A stretch of DNA of 32,323 nt from Prolixibacteraceae bacterium (GTDB taxonomy: Bacteria > Bacteroidota > Bacteroidia > Bacteroidales > Prolixibacteraceae), in NCBI GenBank assembly GCA_016930365.1, contig JAFGGY010000003.1:1-32323 (forward strand), written 5' to 3'. Position numbers and translations under genes: made by a program. The notes under the pieces are model-generated. The model searched no databases. It was not told the DNA's origin and was given only the letters and a program-made list of their open reading frames with translations. How positions within the stretch are numbered: the first letter of the stretch is position 1; every line of letters begins with the position of its first letter. This document shows, one piece after another, positions 1-6,807 of the stretch.

Positions 1-139
1 GGCAAAAATGGCAAAAGAACTGGCAGAATCGGAATATGAGAAATACCGTAAAAACAGGATTGACATTGAAGATGTGCAGGAAATGAAGGAGCTTGAAGAA
101 GGACTAAAAAAACTGGAAAACAAAAAGAAAAAAAAGTAA
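1..139 (+). CDS. 3' end of an unidentified gene (partial)
   Basis: An open frame enters from the left edge in frame 2 and stops with TAA at 137-139. About 45 residues are visible. They are highly charged and predicted helical, with an AESEYEKYRK stretch followed by a Glu/Lys-rich segment and a run of five lysines at the end. The EYEKYR part resembles the C-terminal helix of RhuM-type (virulence RhuM family) proteins, which would fit the Fic remnant just downstream, but this fragment is too short to be sure. The ATG at 8-10 is probably internal, because the frame is open upstream of it. Confidence 0.5.
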   Translation, partial: AKMAKELAESEYEKYRKNRIDIEDVQEMKELEEGLKKLENKKKKK

Positions 140-594
140 TATGGTGCCAACACACACCATCCCTTCGCTGCAAGGCACATTGGCAAAACGCACGAAGCCG
201 ACGCTAAAACCATCCCGAAAGCTTTCGGGATTGCCAAAGAGCCTTCCAGCCCTTCCCACTCCGACGCAGACACAAAACAACAATTGCGGTAAAATTGAAA
301 ATAACGAATACAAAACATGATAAAAGCCGGGCATATAACAAATTAGGAATTGCATTGCGGGGTTAGTGGTGTGTCGTTCGCCGGATTCTCGCAACATCGT
401 TCCGTCCTGCCGGACAGGAACGAGCTCCGAAATCCGCAACGACAACTTACAAGTGACCGCCATAAGCATTTGTAACGGCAGATAGTGACGCAACCACGAA
501 AACCGGCACGTTTCATACCGCAACCCGTTCAGACTTAATTTCAAGAAAAATTGAAAAACAGATAGTTACCTGTATTTTTAAAATAAATAAACTG
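140..594. other. GC-richer non-coding segment with palindromes
   Basis: No convincing gene lies here. The minus-strand frame over 104-544 has the composition of chance translation. The segment is visibly more GC-rich than its flanks. It contains a perfect 20-bp palindrome (212-231) and an imperfect hairpin around 399-421 with TCCTG/CAGGA arms. Two weakly similar stretches in opposite orientation, one near 147-160 (ACACACC) and one near 366-378 (GGTGTGT), could pair over a long distance. The look is that of the structured intergenic repeats common in Bacteroidota, or of a cassette-like recombination relic. Copy number elsewhere cannot be judged from this window. Confidence 0.4.
212..231. repeat. 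Perfect 20-bp palindrome
   Basis: ATCCCGAAAGCTTTCGGGAT is its own reverse complement. Short palindromes with a CCCGAAAG/CTTTCGGG core recur between genes in Bacteroidota. It has no T-run, so it is not a classical terminator. Confidence 0.6.
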
Positions 595-626
595 TTTTAG
601 ATAGTATCATATGATACTATCTAAAA
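595..626. promoter_or_regulatory. Perfect 32-bp palindrome upstream of a fic remnant
   Basis: TTTTAGATAGTATCAT is followed without any spacer by its exact reverse complement (611-626). The symmetry ends at both outer bases (G594 against T627). It lies 8 bases before the ATG of the Fic remnant at 635. A spacer-less palindrome abutting a start codon is typical of an operator for a dimeric repressor or autoregulator, so I infer an operator of the former fic gene. It has no T-tract beyond the TTTT/AAAA ends and is less likely to be a terminator. Confidence 0.5.
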
Positions 627-634
627 TTTAATTA

Positions 635-856
635 ATGAAACCACCATATAAATAACTGGAAAGATTTTAAAACTTGTCGTTTCGATTTCAGAGAAAATTG
701 GCGAGTTAAAATTCTTTACATTTAAGCAAGCCACCGATAAAATTAAGAAAGATAAACAGGATTAAAACTATTCATTCATCGCTCTATATTGAAGGAAACA
801 CATTGACAATTGAGCAAATTGCAGCAATTGTTGAAAATAATAGAGTGATTATAGGG
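635..856 (+). pseudogene. Frameshifted, truncated Fic-family gene
   Basis: Three reading frames in succession give the N-terminal part of a Fic (AMP-transferase fold) protein. From ATG 635 frame A reads MKPPY and then hits a stop. From about 652 frame B reads ITGKILKLVVSISEKIGEL. From about 735 frame C reads LRKINRIKTIHSSLYIEGNT and continues TLTIEQIAAIVENNRVI. The I-E-G-N-T-L segment preceded by NRIKTIHSS is the characteristic N-terminal region of bacterial Fic proteins. Restoring one base near 650 (TAT-GAA-ATA) would join frames A and B, and a second indel near 727-737 separates B from C. The HPFxxGNGR catalytic motif and everything after about residue 70 are absent, so the gene is dead. 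Confidence 0.75.
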
Positions 857-1097
857 CTAAATCAAACAGGAGAAAAACAATTTTTTTTCCTCCTGTCTGG
901 TTCAGATGAATCTATAAGTGTCCGCAAGAAAACCCTTTTTTTTCAAAGGCTTTGATAAGAAAACTTTGTGAACAAAGTTTGTGAGTTTAATTAGCCAGAA
1001 GTCACGAAGTTCATCGTAAAGACTGGCAAGTATGATGAGCGCAATGCAGTAATCGGAGTTTTCTTGCAAAGACTAAATATTAGGATATTATCTTTCA
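857..1097. other. Non-coding stretch with two hairpins
   Basis: No gene is seen in these 241 bases. At 866-896 ACAGGAG pairs with CTCCTGT around an A/T-rich loop. At 961-980 AAACTTTGT and ACAAAGTTT form a 9-bp stem with a 2-base loop. A short open frame over about 1008-1090 has no start and no similarity I recognise. This is probably residue of the same decay that destroyed the Fic gene. Confidence 0.4.
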
Positions 1098-1445
1098 TTA
1101 TGCACTTTCTCTTTCGATTTTCGATAAGATAAAACTGCTAAGTAAAATTTCGGTGATGTAATGCTTCTGTTTGTTTTTGTCTTCGTATTGGCGATAGGTG
1201 AGTTTGCCTTCGATAGTAGCATTATTTCCTTTTTTTAGGTGCTGTTCAACCAAGTCAGCTTGTTTGCCCCAGGCTACAATGTTGTGCCATTGGGTGTCGG
1301 TTGTTTTGTTGCCCTTGGCATCGGTGTAAGTTTCATTGGTTGCAAGGGTGAACTTGGCTAGTTTTTTTCCACTTTCAAATTTTACAATTTCGGGGTCAAT
1401 TCCTAAGTTGCCCACTAACTGTACTCTGTTCCTTAAAGTTGTCAT
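1098..1445 (-). CDS. ssb: Single-stranded DNA-binding protein (short form)
   Basis: This is a 115-residue SSB with one OB-fold. It opens with LRNRVQLVGNLGIDPE, has the central TQWHNIVAWGKQADLVEQ signature and the GKLTYRQYEDKNKQKHY strand that closes the fold. It binds and protects single-stranded DNA during replication, repair or transfer. The chain ends right after the OB-fold at IERESA and lacks the flexible linker and the acidic D-D-x-P-F tip of housekeeping SSBs. This short form is common on plasmids, integrative elements and phages of Bacteroidota. On the minus strand a CAACTTTG element upstream is a near match to the -7 box. It is the only intact gene in the decayed left end. Confidence 0.93.
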   Translation of the reverse strand: MTTLRNRVQLVGNLGIDPEIVKFESGKKLAKFTLATNETYTDAKGNKTTDTQWHNIVAWGKQADLVEQHLKKGNNATIEGKLTYRQYEDKNKQKHYITEILLSSFILSKIERESA

Positions 1446-1559
1446 AATAATAAGTTTTAATTGTGAATACTAATTTTTCGATGGAACAAAGTTGATACAC
1501 AATGCAAGTATAAGTCGGTATTTAAGCATTTAGAGTTGTTTGTTTTTCGTTTAAGTTCG

Positions 1560-1591
1560 TTTGTAAGTGTTTAAAAATGATTATATATTTG
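1560..1591 (+). promoter_or_regulatory. Bacteroidota-type promoter of the Zn-ribbon gene
   Basis: TTTG at 1560-1563 and TATATTTG at 1584-1591 are separated by 20 bases, a perfect match to the Bacteroidota TTTG-N(19-20)-TAnnTTTG consensus. The ATG of the next gene is 28 bases downstream. Confidence 0.65.
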
Positions 1592-1619
1592 TCTGTCTGA
1601 TCATTATAAAAACATCACC

Positions 1620-1982
1620 ATGAACAAAAAACGTTTATGCCCCGTATGTGGAGAACCCATTTTAGGCCGAATCGATAAGAAATTTTGCTCCGACCAGTGT
1701 CGAAATACCTTCAATAATCGCCGTTATAGCTCGTCAAACAGCCTGGTGCAAAAAATTAACCGGACACTCAAAAAGAACTATTCAATCCTTTGCAAGCTTA
1801 ATAGTACTGGTAAAACCAAAGTTTCACGCTCGAAATTACTGCACGAAGGCTTCGATTTTAATTACTTTACCAGTATTTACGAAACCCAGAAAGGGAACGT
1901 GTACAAAATTTGTTACGATGAGGGATATTTACCCTTAAGCGATGATATGGTTTTGTTAATTCATTGGAAGGGTGAATTTTGA
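1620..1982 (+). CDS. Small Zn-ribbon protein (DUF2116-like), unknown function
   Basis: The 120-residue protein starts with a treble-clef/zinc-ribbon type knuckle: C-P-V-C near residues 7-10 and C-S-D-Q-C near residues 23-27, giving four cysteines for one zinc. This is followed by FNNRR, a basic segment (KINRTLKKNYSIL) and a C-terminal half (GFDFNYFTSIYETQKGNVYK) predicted to be alpha/beta. Proteins of this shape are frequent in Bacteroidota and usually annotated as DUF2116 Zn-ribbon proteins. Nucleic-acid binding is plausible from the basic region but not shown. It stands alone, with its own promoter. Confidence 0.8.
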   Translation: MNKKRLCPVCGEPILGRIDKKFCSDQCRNTFNNRRYSSSNSLVQKINRTLKKNYSILCKLNSTGKTKVSRSKLLHEGFDFNYFTSIYETQKGNVYKICYDEGYLPLSDDMVLLIHWKGEF

Positions 1983-2287
1983 TTGTCTTAATAGATAGTT
2001 GGCTGCAAGCAAAAAGCATGTGTTTTAACTTAAGCATTTACATGTATTGAAGGTTTATTAAAAATTTGAAAAGTAATACTCATGTAATCCTTTACTAACC
2101 TTACAGCCATCCGTTTTATGCTGTAAACTCCATCTTGAAAGAAGGTGCTAAATAACATATCTGTATTACATAAAAATTGCATGTGATTAGTTATCTATTC
2201 TCTTAAAATTCCATACATTTGACTTGAGTTTCTCGATTTTCATAGAAAAGTGTCAAGAAACCCCACTTAACTAAAAAACATATATTT
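1983..2287 (+). promoter_or_regulatory. Intergenic region with a probable promoter for the PfpI-cupin-DJ-1 operon
   Basis: There is no gene in these 305 bases. TACATTTG at 2214-2221 fits the TAnnTTTG -7 box and lies 66 bases before the ATG at 2288. The matching -33 TTG is not evident at the right spacing, so the promoter call is only moderate. No clear terminator for the upstream gene is visible. Confidence 0.4.
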
Positions 2288-2872
2288 ATGGAGAGTCAAA
2301 ATTCCCATTTACATCCAAAACACAAAATCGCAATTCTTATCGAGTCTGATTTCTACGAAAACGAAATTTTTTACTACAAGTACCGTTTTGCCGAAGAAGA
2401 TTTCGAACTGCATTTTTTATCGCGTCTTTGGGGGCAGGAACATCTTACTTTTTATGGACACGAGTACAAAGCCCCAATGGATTGCCGGGAAAGCTTTGAA
2501 AACATGAGCGACGAAGAGCTCAATTCCTATTCTGCAATAATTATTCCCTCGGGAATGGTGGCCGACCGCCTTCGTTATACCGAAGACATTAACAAATTGC
2601 CTCCTGCCGTTGAATTCATGAAACGCGCCTTCGCTCAAAAAAACATCATCAAAGGAATTATTTGCCACGGCCTATGGTTGCTTGCACCTGCAACCGAACT
2701 CGTAAAAGGTCGTAAACTGGTTTGCCACAACAACCTTCTGGGCGATGCTAAAGCCTATGGTGCCGTGTATGTAAATAACGATGTAGTGATTGACAACGAC
2801 CTTATTACTGCCCGAGCTGGCGATTACGCGCATTTGCTTGCAAAAGAAATTATTAAACAATTAAATAAGTAA
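2288..2872 (+). CDS. DJ-1/PfpI superfamily protein (PfpI-type)
   Basis: This is a 194-residue alpha/beta protein of the class I glutamine amidotransferase-like fold. The nucleophile elbow is GIICHGLW (Cys126, His127), the Cys-His pair typical of PfpI-like members, and the conserved acidic residue is in the N-terminal ESDFYENE stretch (about Glu24). The strand-turn region IIIPSGMV and the C-terminal DNDLITARAGDYAHLL match the family. Members act as peptidases, glyoxalase III/deglycase-like enzymes or hydratases, and the substrate cannot be read here. It is the first gene of a series with 15- and 26-base gaps to a cupin and two DJ-1-like genes, so a joint role in handling reactive carbonyls or small metabolites is plausible. 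Confidence 0.85.
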   Translation: MESQNSHLHPKHKIAILIESDFYENEIFYYKYRFAEEDFELHFLSRLWGQEHLTFYGHEYKAPMDCRESFENMSDEELNSYSAIIIPSGMVADRLRYTEDINKLPPAVEFMKRAFAQKNIIKGIICHGLWLLAPATELVKGRKLVCHNNLLGDAKAYGAVYVNNDVVIDNDLITARAGDYAHLLAKEIIKQLNK

Positions 2873-2887
2873 TTAAACTTAAATACC

Positions 2888-3217
2888 ATGTTTATATTCA
2901 GCAAAAATGTCAAGAAAATTGACATGGGAGCCGGTGTTGTACGTCAGGATTTAGCCAATGGAAAAAATTTAAATGTTTTGCACTGGAACATGTCCGACGG
3001 AAGCGAAGTAGCCATGCATACCCACAGTCAGGAGCAATTCGGACTGGTTATTAAAGGTGGTTTCGAAATGATTATTGGCGATGAGAAAAAAATACTCTCA
3101 GCCGGCGATGCCTATGTTGTACCACCCGATGTTCCCCACTCATTTGTAGCAATTGGCGATACCGAAGCCATTGACGTATTTAGCCCTCGCAAAGAAGATT
3201 TTCCCTGGAAAAAATAA
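2888..3217 (+). CDS. Small single-domain cupin protein
   Basis: The 109-residue protein is one cupin beta-barrel. Motif 1 is DGSEVAMHTHSQEQFGLVIKG, with likely metal ligands His44, His46 and Glu49 or Gln50. Motif 2 is GDAYVVPPDVPHSF, with ligand His84. Such small cupins serve as sugar isomerases, dioxygenase-like enzymes or sensors. The sequence gives no substrate. It lies 15 bases after the PfpI-type gene and 26 bases before the first DJ-1 paralogue, so co-transcription is very likely. Confidence 0.88.
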   Translation: MFIFSKNVKKIDMGAGVVRQDLANGKNLNVLHWNMSDGSEVAMHTHSQEQFGLVIKGGFEMIIGDEKKILSAGDAYVVPPDVPHSFVAIGDTEAIDVFSPRKEDFPWKK

Positions 3218-3243
3218 TCTAATCCACTAAATTTTATAAAGTT

Positions 3244-4017
3244 ATGACAAAAAAAGTACTGATTTTAGCAACAAATTATGGTACATGGGGTGAAGAATTA
3301 CAAGCCCCTTGGGATGCATGTAAAAAAGCGGGATTTGATGTAACACTGTCAACACCGCTGGGGAAAAAGCCACTACCATTGGCGGTTAGTGTTGATCCCG
3401 ACTTTGTTGATCCCATCATCAATTTTAAAGTTAATCCTCCCGAAGTTTGCAAACGAATTAAAGAGTTAACAGATGGAAACGAGTGGTCAAATCCCCTAAA
3501 ATATAAGGATGCAAAAATGGCTGATTACGATGCACTTGTACTAACAGGTGGATTGGGCGCGATGATTGATATGTGCAATAACTGGGAAGTTCATAGGTTG
3601 ATAATGGAAGCATATCGCAGCGATAAATTAATTGGATCTCTTTGTTATGCAGTTACAGCTTTAGTTTTTTGTCGCGACCCGAAGAATGATTACAAAAGCG
3701 TTATTTATGGTAAAAAAATTACGGCTCATCCACGTGCTTGGGACTTTTATGGACCTGGTTGGGATTTTACCTATGATTTATATGGCGCAACTCCCGATAA
3801 CAATGGAACAGATGTACACACACCCGGTTTTCTTTGGCCGGTAGAAGATTTGGTTCGTGATGCGGTAGGTCCCAATGGCGCTTGTATAGCACGTATAAAT
3901 GCTAACAGGGAAGACCCTGAGGTGCATTTCGACTGGCCTTTTGTTACTGGTACCTCGGTTGAATCATCCATAGCATACGGAAATAAAATTGTAGAAGTTT
4001 TAAACAATATTAAATAA
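3244..4017 (+). CDS. DJ-1-like protein, paralogue 1
   Basis: The 257-residue protein has the DJ-1/PfpI fold. It contains WGEELQAPWDACKKAGFDV at the N-terminus (candidate acidic residue in EE), the GGLGAM loop, the nucleophile elbow LIGSLCYAVTAL (Cys134), and KKITAHPRAWDF (His162), which aligns with the His-Pro of human DJ-1. TGTSVESSIAYGNKIVEVL matches the closing helix. Cys-Tyr-Ala replaces the Cys-His of the PfpI type, so the active site differs from the protein encoded at 2288. The next gene is a close paralogue starting 3 bases after this stop. Likely roles are glyoxalase III-like or stress-related; the substrate is unknown. Confidence 0.87.
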   Translation: MTKKVLILATNYGTWGEELQAPWDACKKAGFDVTLSTPLGKKPLPLAVSVDPDFVDPIINFKVNPPEVCKRIKELTDGNEWSNPLKYKDAKMADYDALVLTGGLGAMIDMCNNWEVHRLIMEAYRSDKLIGSLCYAVTALVFCRDPKNDYKSVIYGKKITAHPRAWDFYGPGWDFTYDLYGATPDNNGTDVHTPGFLWPVEDLVRDAVGPNGACIARINANREDPEVHFDWPFVTGTSVESSIAYGNKIVEVLNNIK

Positions 4018-4020
4018 GTT

Positions 4021-4800
4021 ATGACAAAAAAAATATTAATGGCTGCCACCAATTTTGGTGTTTGGGCCGAAGAATTGCAAGCTCCTTGGGATGTTTGCCG
4101 TAAAGCTGGTTTTGATGTTACCTTAGCTACCCCGCAAGGAAAAAAACCACTGCCTCTTCAAATTAGTGTCGATCCCGATTTTGTTGACCCAATGTTGGCT
4201 GCAATTCCGGGTGCAAATCCTAAAGTAAACCCAAAATTTGTTTGCGACCGTACCAAAGAACTGGTTATGGGCGACGAATGGGCGCATCCTATTAAACTTT
4301 CTGAAGCTAAAATGTCGGACTACGATGCAATTGTGGGTACCGGAGGTTTGGGTGCTATGATGGACTTAGCTCCTAATAAGTATTTCAAAAAGCTGATTAT
4401 GGAAGCTTATAATACCAACAAACTTATTGCTACACTGTGTTATGCAACCGCAGCTTTAATTTGGACACGAAACCCATACGATGCGTACAACAGCATTATT
4501 AAAGGCAAAAAAGTAGCTTGCCATCCCAGAGCTTGGGATTTTGAGGATAACGTAACACTTGAACTGTGGGGCGCTACCGAAGACAACAAGGGAACCGATG
4601 CCGTTTATGCCGGTTTCTTATATCCTCTCGAAGATATCGCACGCGATGCTGTAGGTCCCGGCGGACTTTGTATTGGCGACCCCGATGCAACACGCGATAA
4701 TCCACGGGTAATGTTCGACTGGCCTTTTATTACCGGCAATTCGGTTGAATCGTCGATTGCTTTTGGCGAAAAAATCGTTGAAGTTTTAAATGCAATGTAA
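4021..4800 (+). CDS. DJ-1-like protein, paralogue 2
   Basis: The 259-residue protein is collinear with the preceding gene from MTKK to the final VEVLN, a tandem duplication. Cys140 lies in LIATLCYATAAL and His168 in KKVACHPRAWDF. The region after DPDFVDP carries about eight extra residues (AAIPGANPKVNPK), the main length difference. Both copies keep the putative catalytic Cys and His, so neither is decaying. Divergence of the loops suggests different substrates or a heterodimer. An intrinsic terminator follows directly. Confidence 0.87.
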   Translation: MTKKILMAATNFGVWAEELQAPWDVCRKAGFDVTLATPQGKKPLPLQISVDPDFVDPMLAAIPGANPKVNPKFVCDRTKELVMGDEWAHPIKLSEAKMSDYDAIVGTGGLGAMMDLAPNKYFKKLIMEAYNTNKLIATLCYATAALIWTRNPYDAYNSIIKGKKVACHPRAWDFEDNVTLELWGATEDNKGTDAVYAGFLYPLEDIARDAVGPGGLCIGDPDATRDNPRVMFDWPFITGNSVESSIAFGEKIVEVLNAM

Positions 4801-4807
4801 ATCATAT

Positions 4808-4842
4808 AAGAGAAGCAGGTTTAACGCTTGCTTCTCTTTTTT
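4808..4842 (+). terminator. Intrinsic terminator after the DJ-1 genes
   Basis: AAGAGAAGCA (4808-4817) pairs with TGCTTCTCTT (4829-4838) around an 11-base loop, followed by Ts to 4842. It separates the PfpI-cupin-DJ-1 operon from the tautomerase/ThDP enzyme series. Confidence 0.8.
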
Positions 4843-4863
4843 CATCTCTTAATAAAATAACAC

Positions 4864-5085
4864 ATGCCCGCAATTACTGTACAAAGTCTCGAACTTAGAG
4901 ACGACCAAAAAAAGGAAATTGCAGAAAAGTTTATTCAAATTTTTTCTGAAGTTTCCAATGTGCCTAAAGATAGAATCTATCTTTTTTTTGATGGCTATAC
5001 GCTTGATAATGTAGCTGCCGACGGGATTCTTTTTTCTGAACGCCCGCCAAAAACAGCCCGTGGAAAATTCAACGAACCCAAATAA
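4864..5085 (+). CDS. 4-oxalocrotonate tautomerase-like small protein
   Basis: The 73-residue protein starts M-P-A-I-T-V, placing Pro at the mature N-terminus as the catalytic general base of the tautomerase superfamily. The middle (LRDDQKKEIAEKFIQIFSEVSNVPKDRIYLFFD) is the usual beta-alpha-beta unit, and it ends with a hydrophobic strand and a basic tail. Members oligomerise and catalyse keto-enol tautomerisation or related reactions. A gap of 11 bases to the ThDP-dependent enzyme suggests co-transcription and a shared keto-acid or carbonyl substrate, which is inference. Confidence 0.82.
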   Translation: MPAITVQSLELRDDQKKEIAEKFIQIFSEVSNVPKDRIYLFFDGYTLDNVAADGILFSERPPKTARGKFNEPK

Positions 5086-5096
5086 GTTTCAATGTT

Positions 5097-6758
5097 ATGG
5101 ATGTTAATCAAACCATTGTAAAAATTCTTGAAGATGTTGGTGTTGACCATGTTTTTGGTGGTAGCGGACAGGTAAATGCAACCATGCTTTTATCGTTGCG
5201 CGATTCGAAAAAGATTAAAACCGTAATAATCCGTAACGAACAAGCCGCCTCGTTTATGGCCTGTGGCTATACAATGTTCAATCCTGGCAATTTAGGCGTT
5301 TGTTTTGCAACAGGTGGCCCCGGTGCTTTCAATCTTTTTTCGGGAATGGCTGTGGCTTATTCCGATTCGCTACCGGTGCTGGCTATTACAGGCTATACCT
5401 CGAAAAACCAACGCGGCAAAGGGGCATTAAACGAATCGACCGGCTTGAGCCGTACGCCCGATTCGCACGCAATGTTCTCGGCTACGACCAAAAAATCGTT
5501 CATCATTGAAAACCCCGACGATACCTGCGACATACTGGAAGAAGCCATCAATATTGCATTTAACGGCCGGCCCGGACCTGTTCACATCCATGTGCCCAAA
5601 GATATTACTGTGGCACAGGTAACCAATTATCGTAAGGTTAAAATTAATATCGAAAAAGTAAATCCCGCACCCGGGCAAATCGACCAAACAGTTGGTTTGT
5701 TAAACGAAGCACTCATTCAGAATAAAAAAGTTTTAGCCATAGTGGGCTATGGCGCAATCCAGAGTCATGCAAAAACAGAGCTCCTTGAACTAATTAACTC
5801 CTTTAAGGTTCCGTTTACACAAACCATGGATGCCAAGGGTTTTTTACCCGAAAATCATCCTTTGTGCCTGGGAATATACGGTACCTCGGGCGATGAAGCT
5901 GCAAACCGTTATTTCGATGAGGCTGAGATTGTTGTGGCAATGGGAAACTCCTTTGCACAAAATGCCACTTTTGGATTTAAAGCCGATATTTTTAACGATA
6001 AAAAATTAATCCATATCAACATTGACCCGGCCGAAATTGGGAAAGTTTATCAGCCCGATATTGCTGTTGTAAGCGATATTAAACCGGCACTGCAACAAAT
6101 AAACCAAAAGCTTAAAACATTAAACACTAAGGCATTATCGCATGAGTTGCCCAAAGGTCGGTATTACGATTTGGCACCCGTAGTTCAAAAAGCAAACGGT
6201 AAGATACATCCCGGCGACATGGTGCGGATTTTATCCGACAACCTGCCCGAAAATGCCATTGTTATGGGCGATGCAGGCTCGCACATGCTTTGGTTAAGTT
6301 GTTATTTGAAACTCAGCGGAAATCAGCGTTATCAGAATCCGGGCTCGTTTGGCCCTATGGCAAGCCATACCAACGGTTGCCTGGGGGTAAAATGTGCCAA
6401 CCCCGACAAGGTGGTAATTTCGGGTTCGGGCGATGGTTGCTACCAAATGGCCGGCTTCGAATTAATGACAGCCGTACAAAACAATATCCCGGTGGTTTGG
6501 GTAATATTTAATAACGGCGAATTTAATGTTATTAAAAAGTTTTTGCTCAACATGATGAACGACCAGGCTTTTATGCAATTCGACAATCCCGATTTTGTAA
6601 AATATGCCGAAGCATGTGGAGCAACCGGATACCGTGTTGAACGTATTGATGATTTTGCACCTGCACTGCAAAAGGCCATTGCATTAAATAAGCCTGTATT
6701 AATCGATGTGCTTGTCGATAGCGAGGTTTATCCGCCATTTGCCTTAGGAAAAGTGTAA
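5097..6758 (+). CDS. Thiamine diphosphate-dependent enzyme, acetolactate synthase-like
   Basis: The 553-residue protein has the three-domain IlvB/POX architecture. The N-terminal pyrimidine-binding domain has the activating glutamate in IRNEQAASF (Glu48) and FATGGPGAFN. The central domain is Rossmann-like (LAIVGYGAIQSH, VVAMGNSF). The C-terminal PP-binding domain carries GSGDGCYQMAGFELMTAVQNN (GDG near residue 445) ending in IFNNGEF, which binds Mg-ThDP. The family contains acetolactate synthase, pyruvate oxidase, glyoxylate carboligase, sulfoacetaldehyde acetyltransferase and others, and the sequence does not settle which. No regulatory small subunit (IlvN) or ilvC/ilvD is adjacent, so a biosynthetic role in branched-chain amino acids is unlikely. 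The ATG at 5097 overlaps nothing and lies 11 bases after the tautomerase stop. Confidence 0.88.
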   Translation: MDVNQTIVKILEDVGVDHVFGGSGQVNATMLLSLRDSKKIKTVIIRNEQAASFMACGYTMFNPGNLGVCFATGGPGAFNLFSGMAVAYSDSLPVLAITGYTSKNQRGKGALNESTGLSRTPDSHAMFSATTKKSFIIENPDDTCDILEEAINIAFNGRPGPVHIHVPKDITVAQVTNYRKVKINIEKVNPAPGQIDQTVGLLNEALIQNKKVLAIVGYGAIQSHAKTELLELINSFKVPFTQTMDAKGFLPENHPLCLGIYGTSGDEAANRYFDEAEIVVAMGNSFAQNATFGFKADIFNDKKLIHINIDPAEIGKVYQPDIAVVSDIKPALQQINQKLKTLNTKALSHELPKGRYYDLAPVVQKANGKIHPGDMVRILSDNLPENAIVMGDAGSHMLWLSCYLKLSGNQRYQNPGSFGPMASHTNGCLGVKCANPDKVVISGSGDGCYQMAGFELMTAVQNNIPVVWVIFNNGEFNVIKKFLLNMMNDQAFMQFDNPDFVKYAEACGATGYRVERIDDFAPALQKAIALNKPVLIDVLVDSEVYPPFALGKV

Positions 6759-6807
6759 TTATTTTAATAAAGCATACATCTGAGTTTTTGATTTATAAAA
6801 TAATAAG

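Noticed and set aside
104-544. Minus-strand frame of 146 codons
   Set aside because: It overlaps the tail of the first gene, has odd composition and sits on palindromic non-coding sequence.
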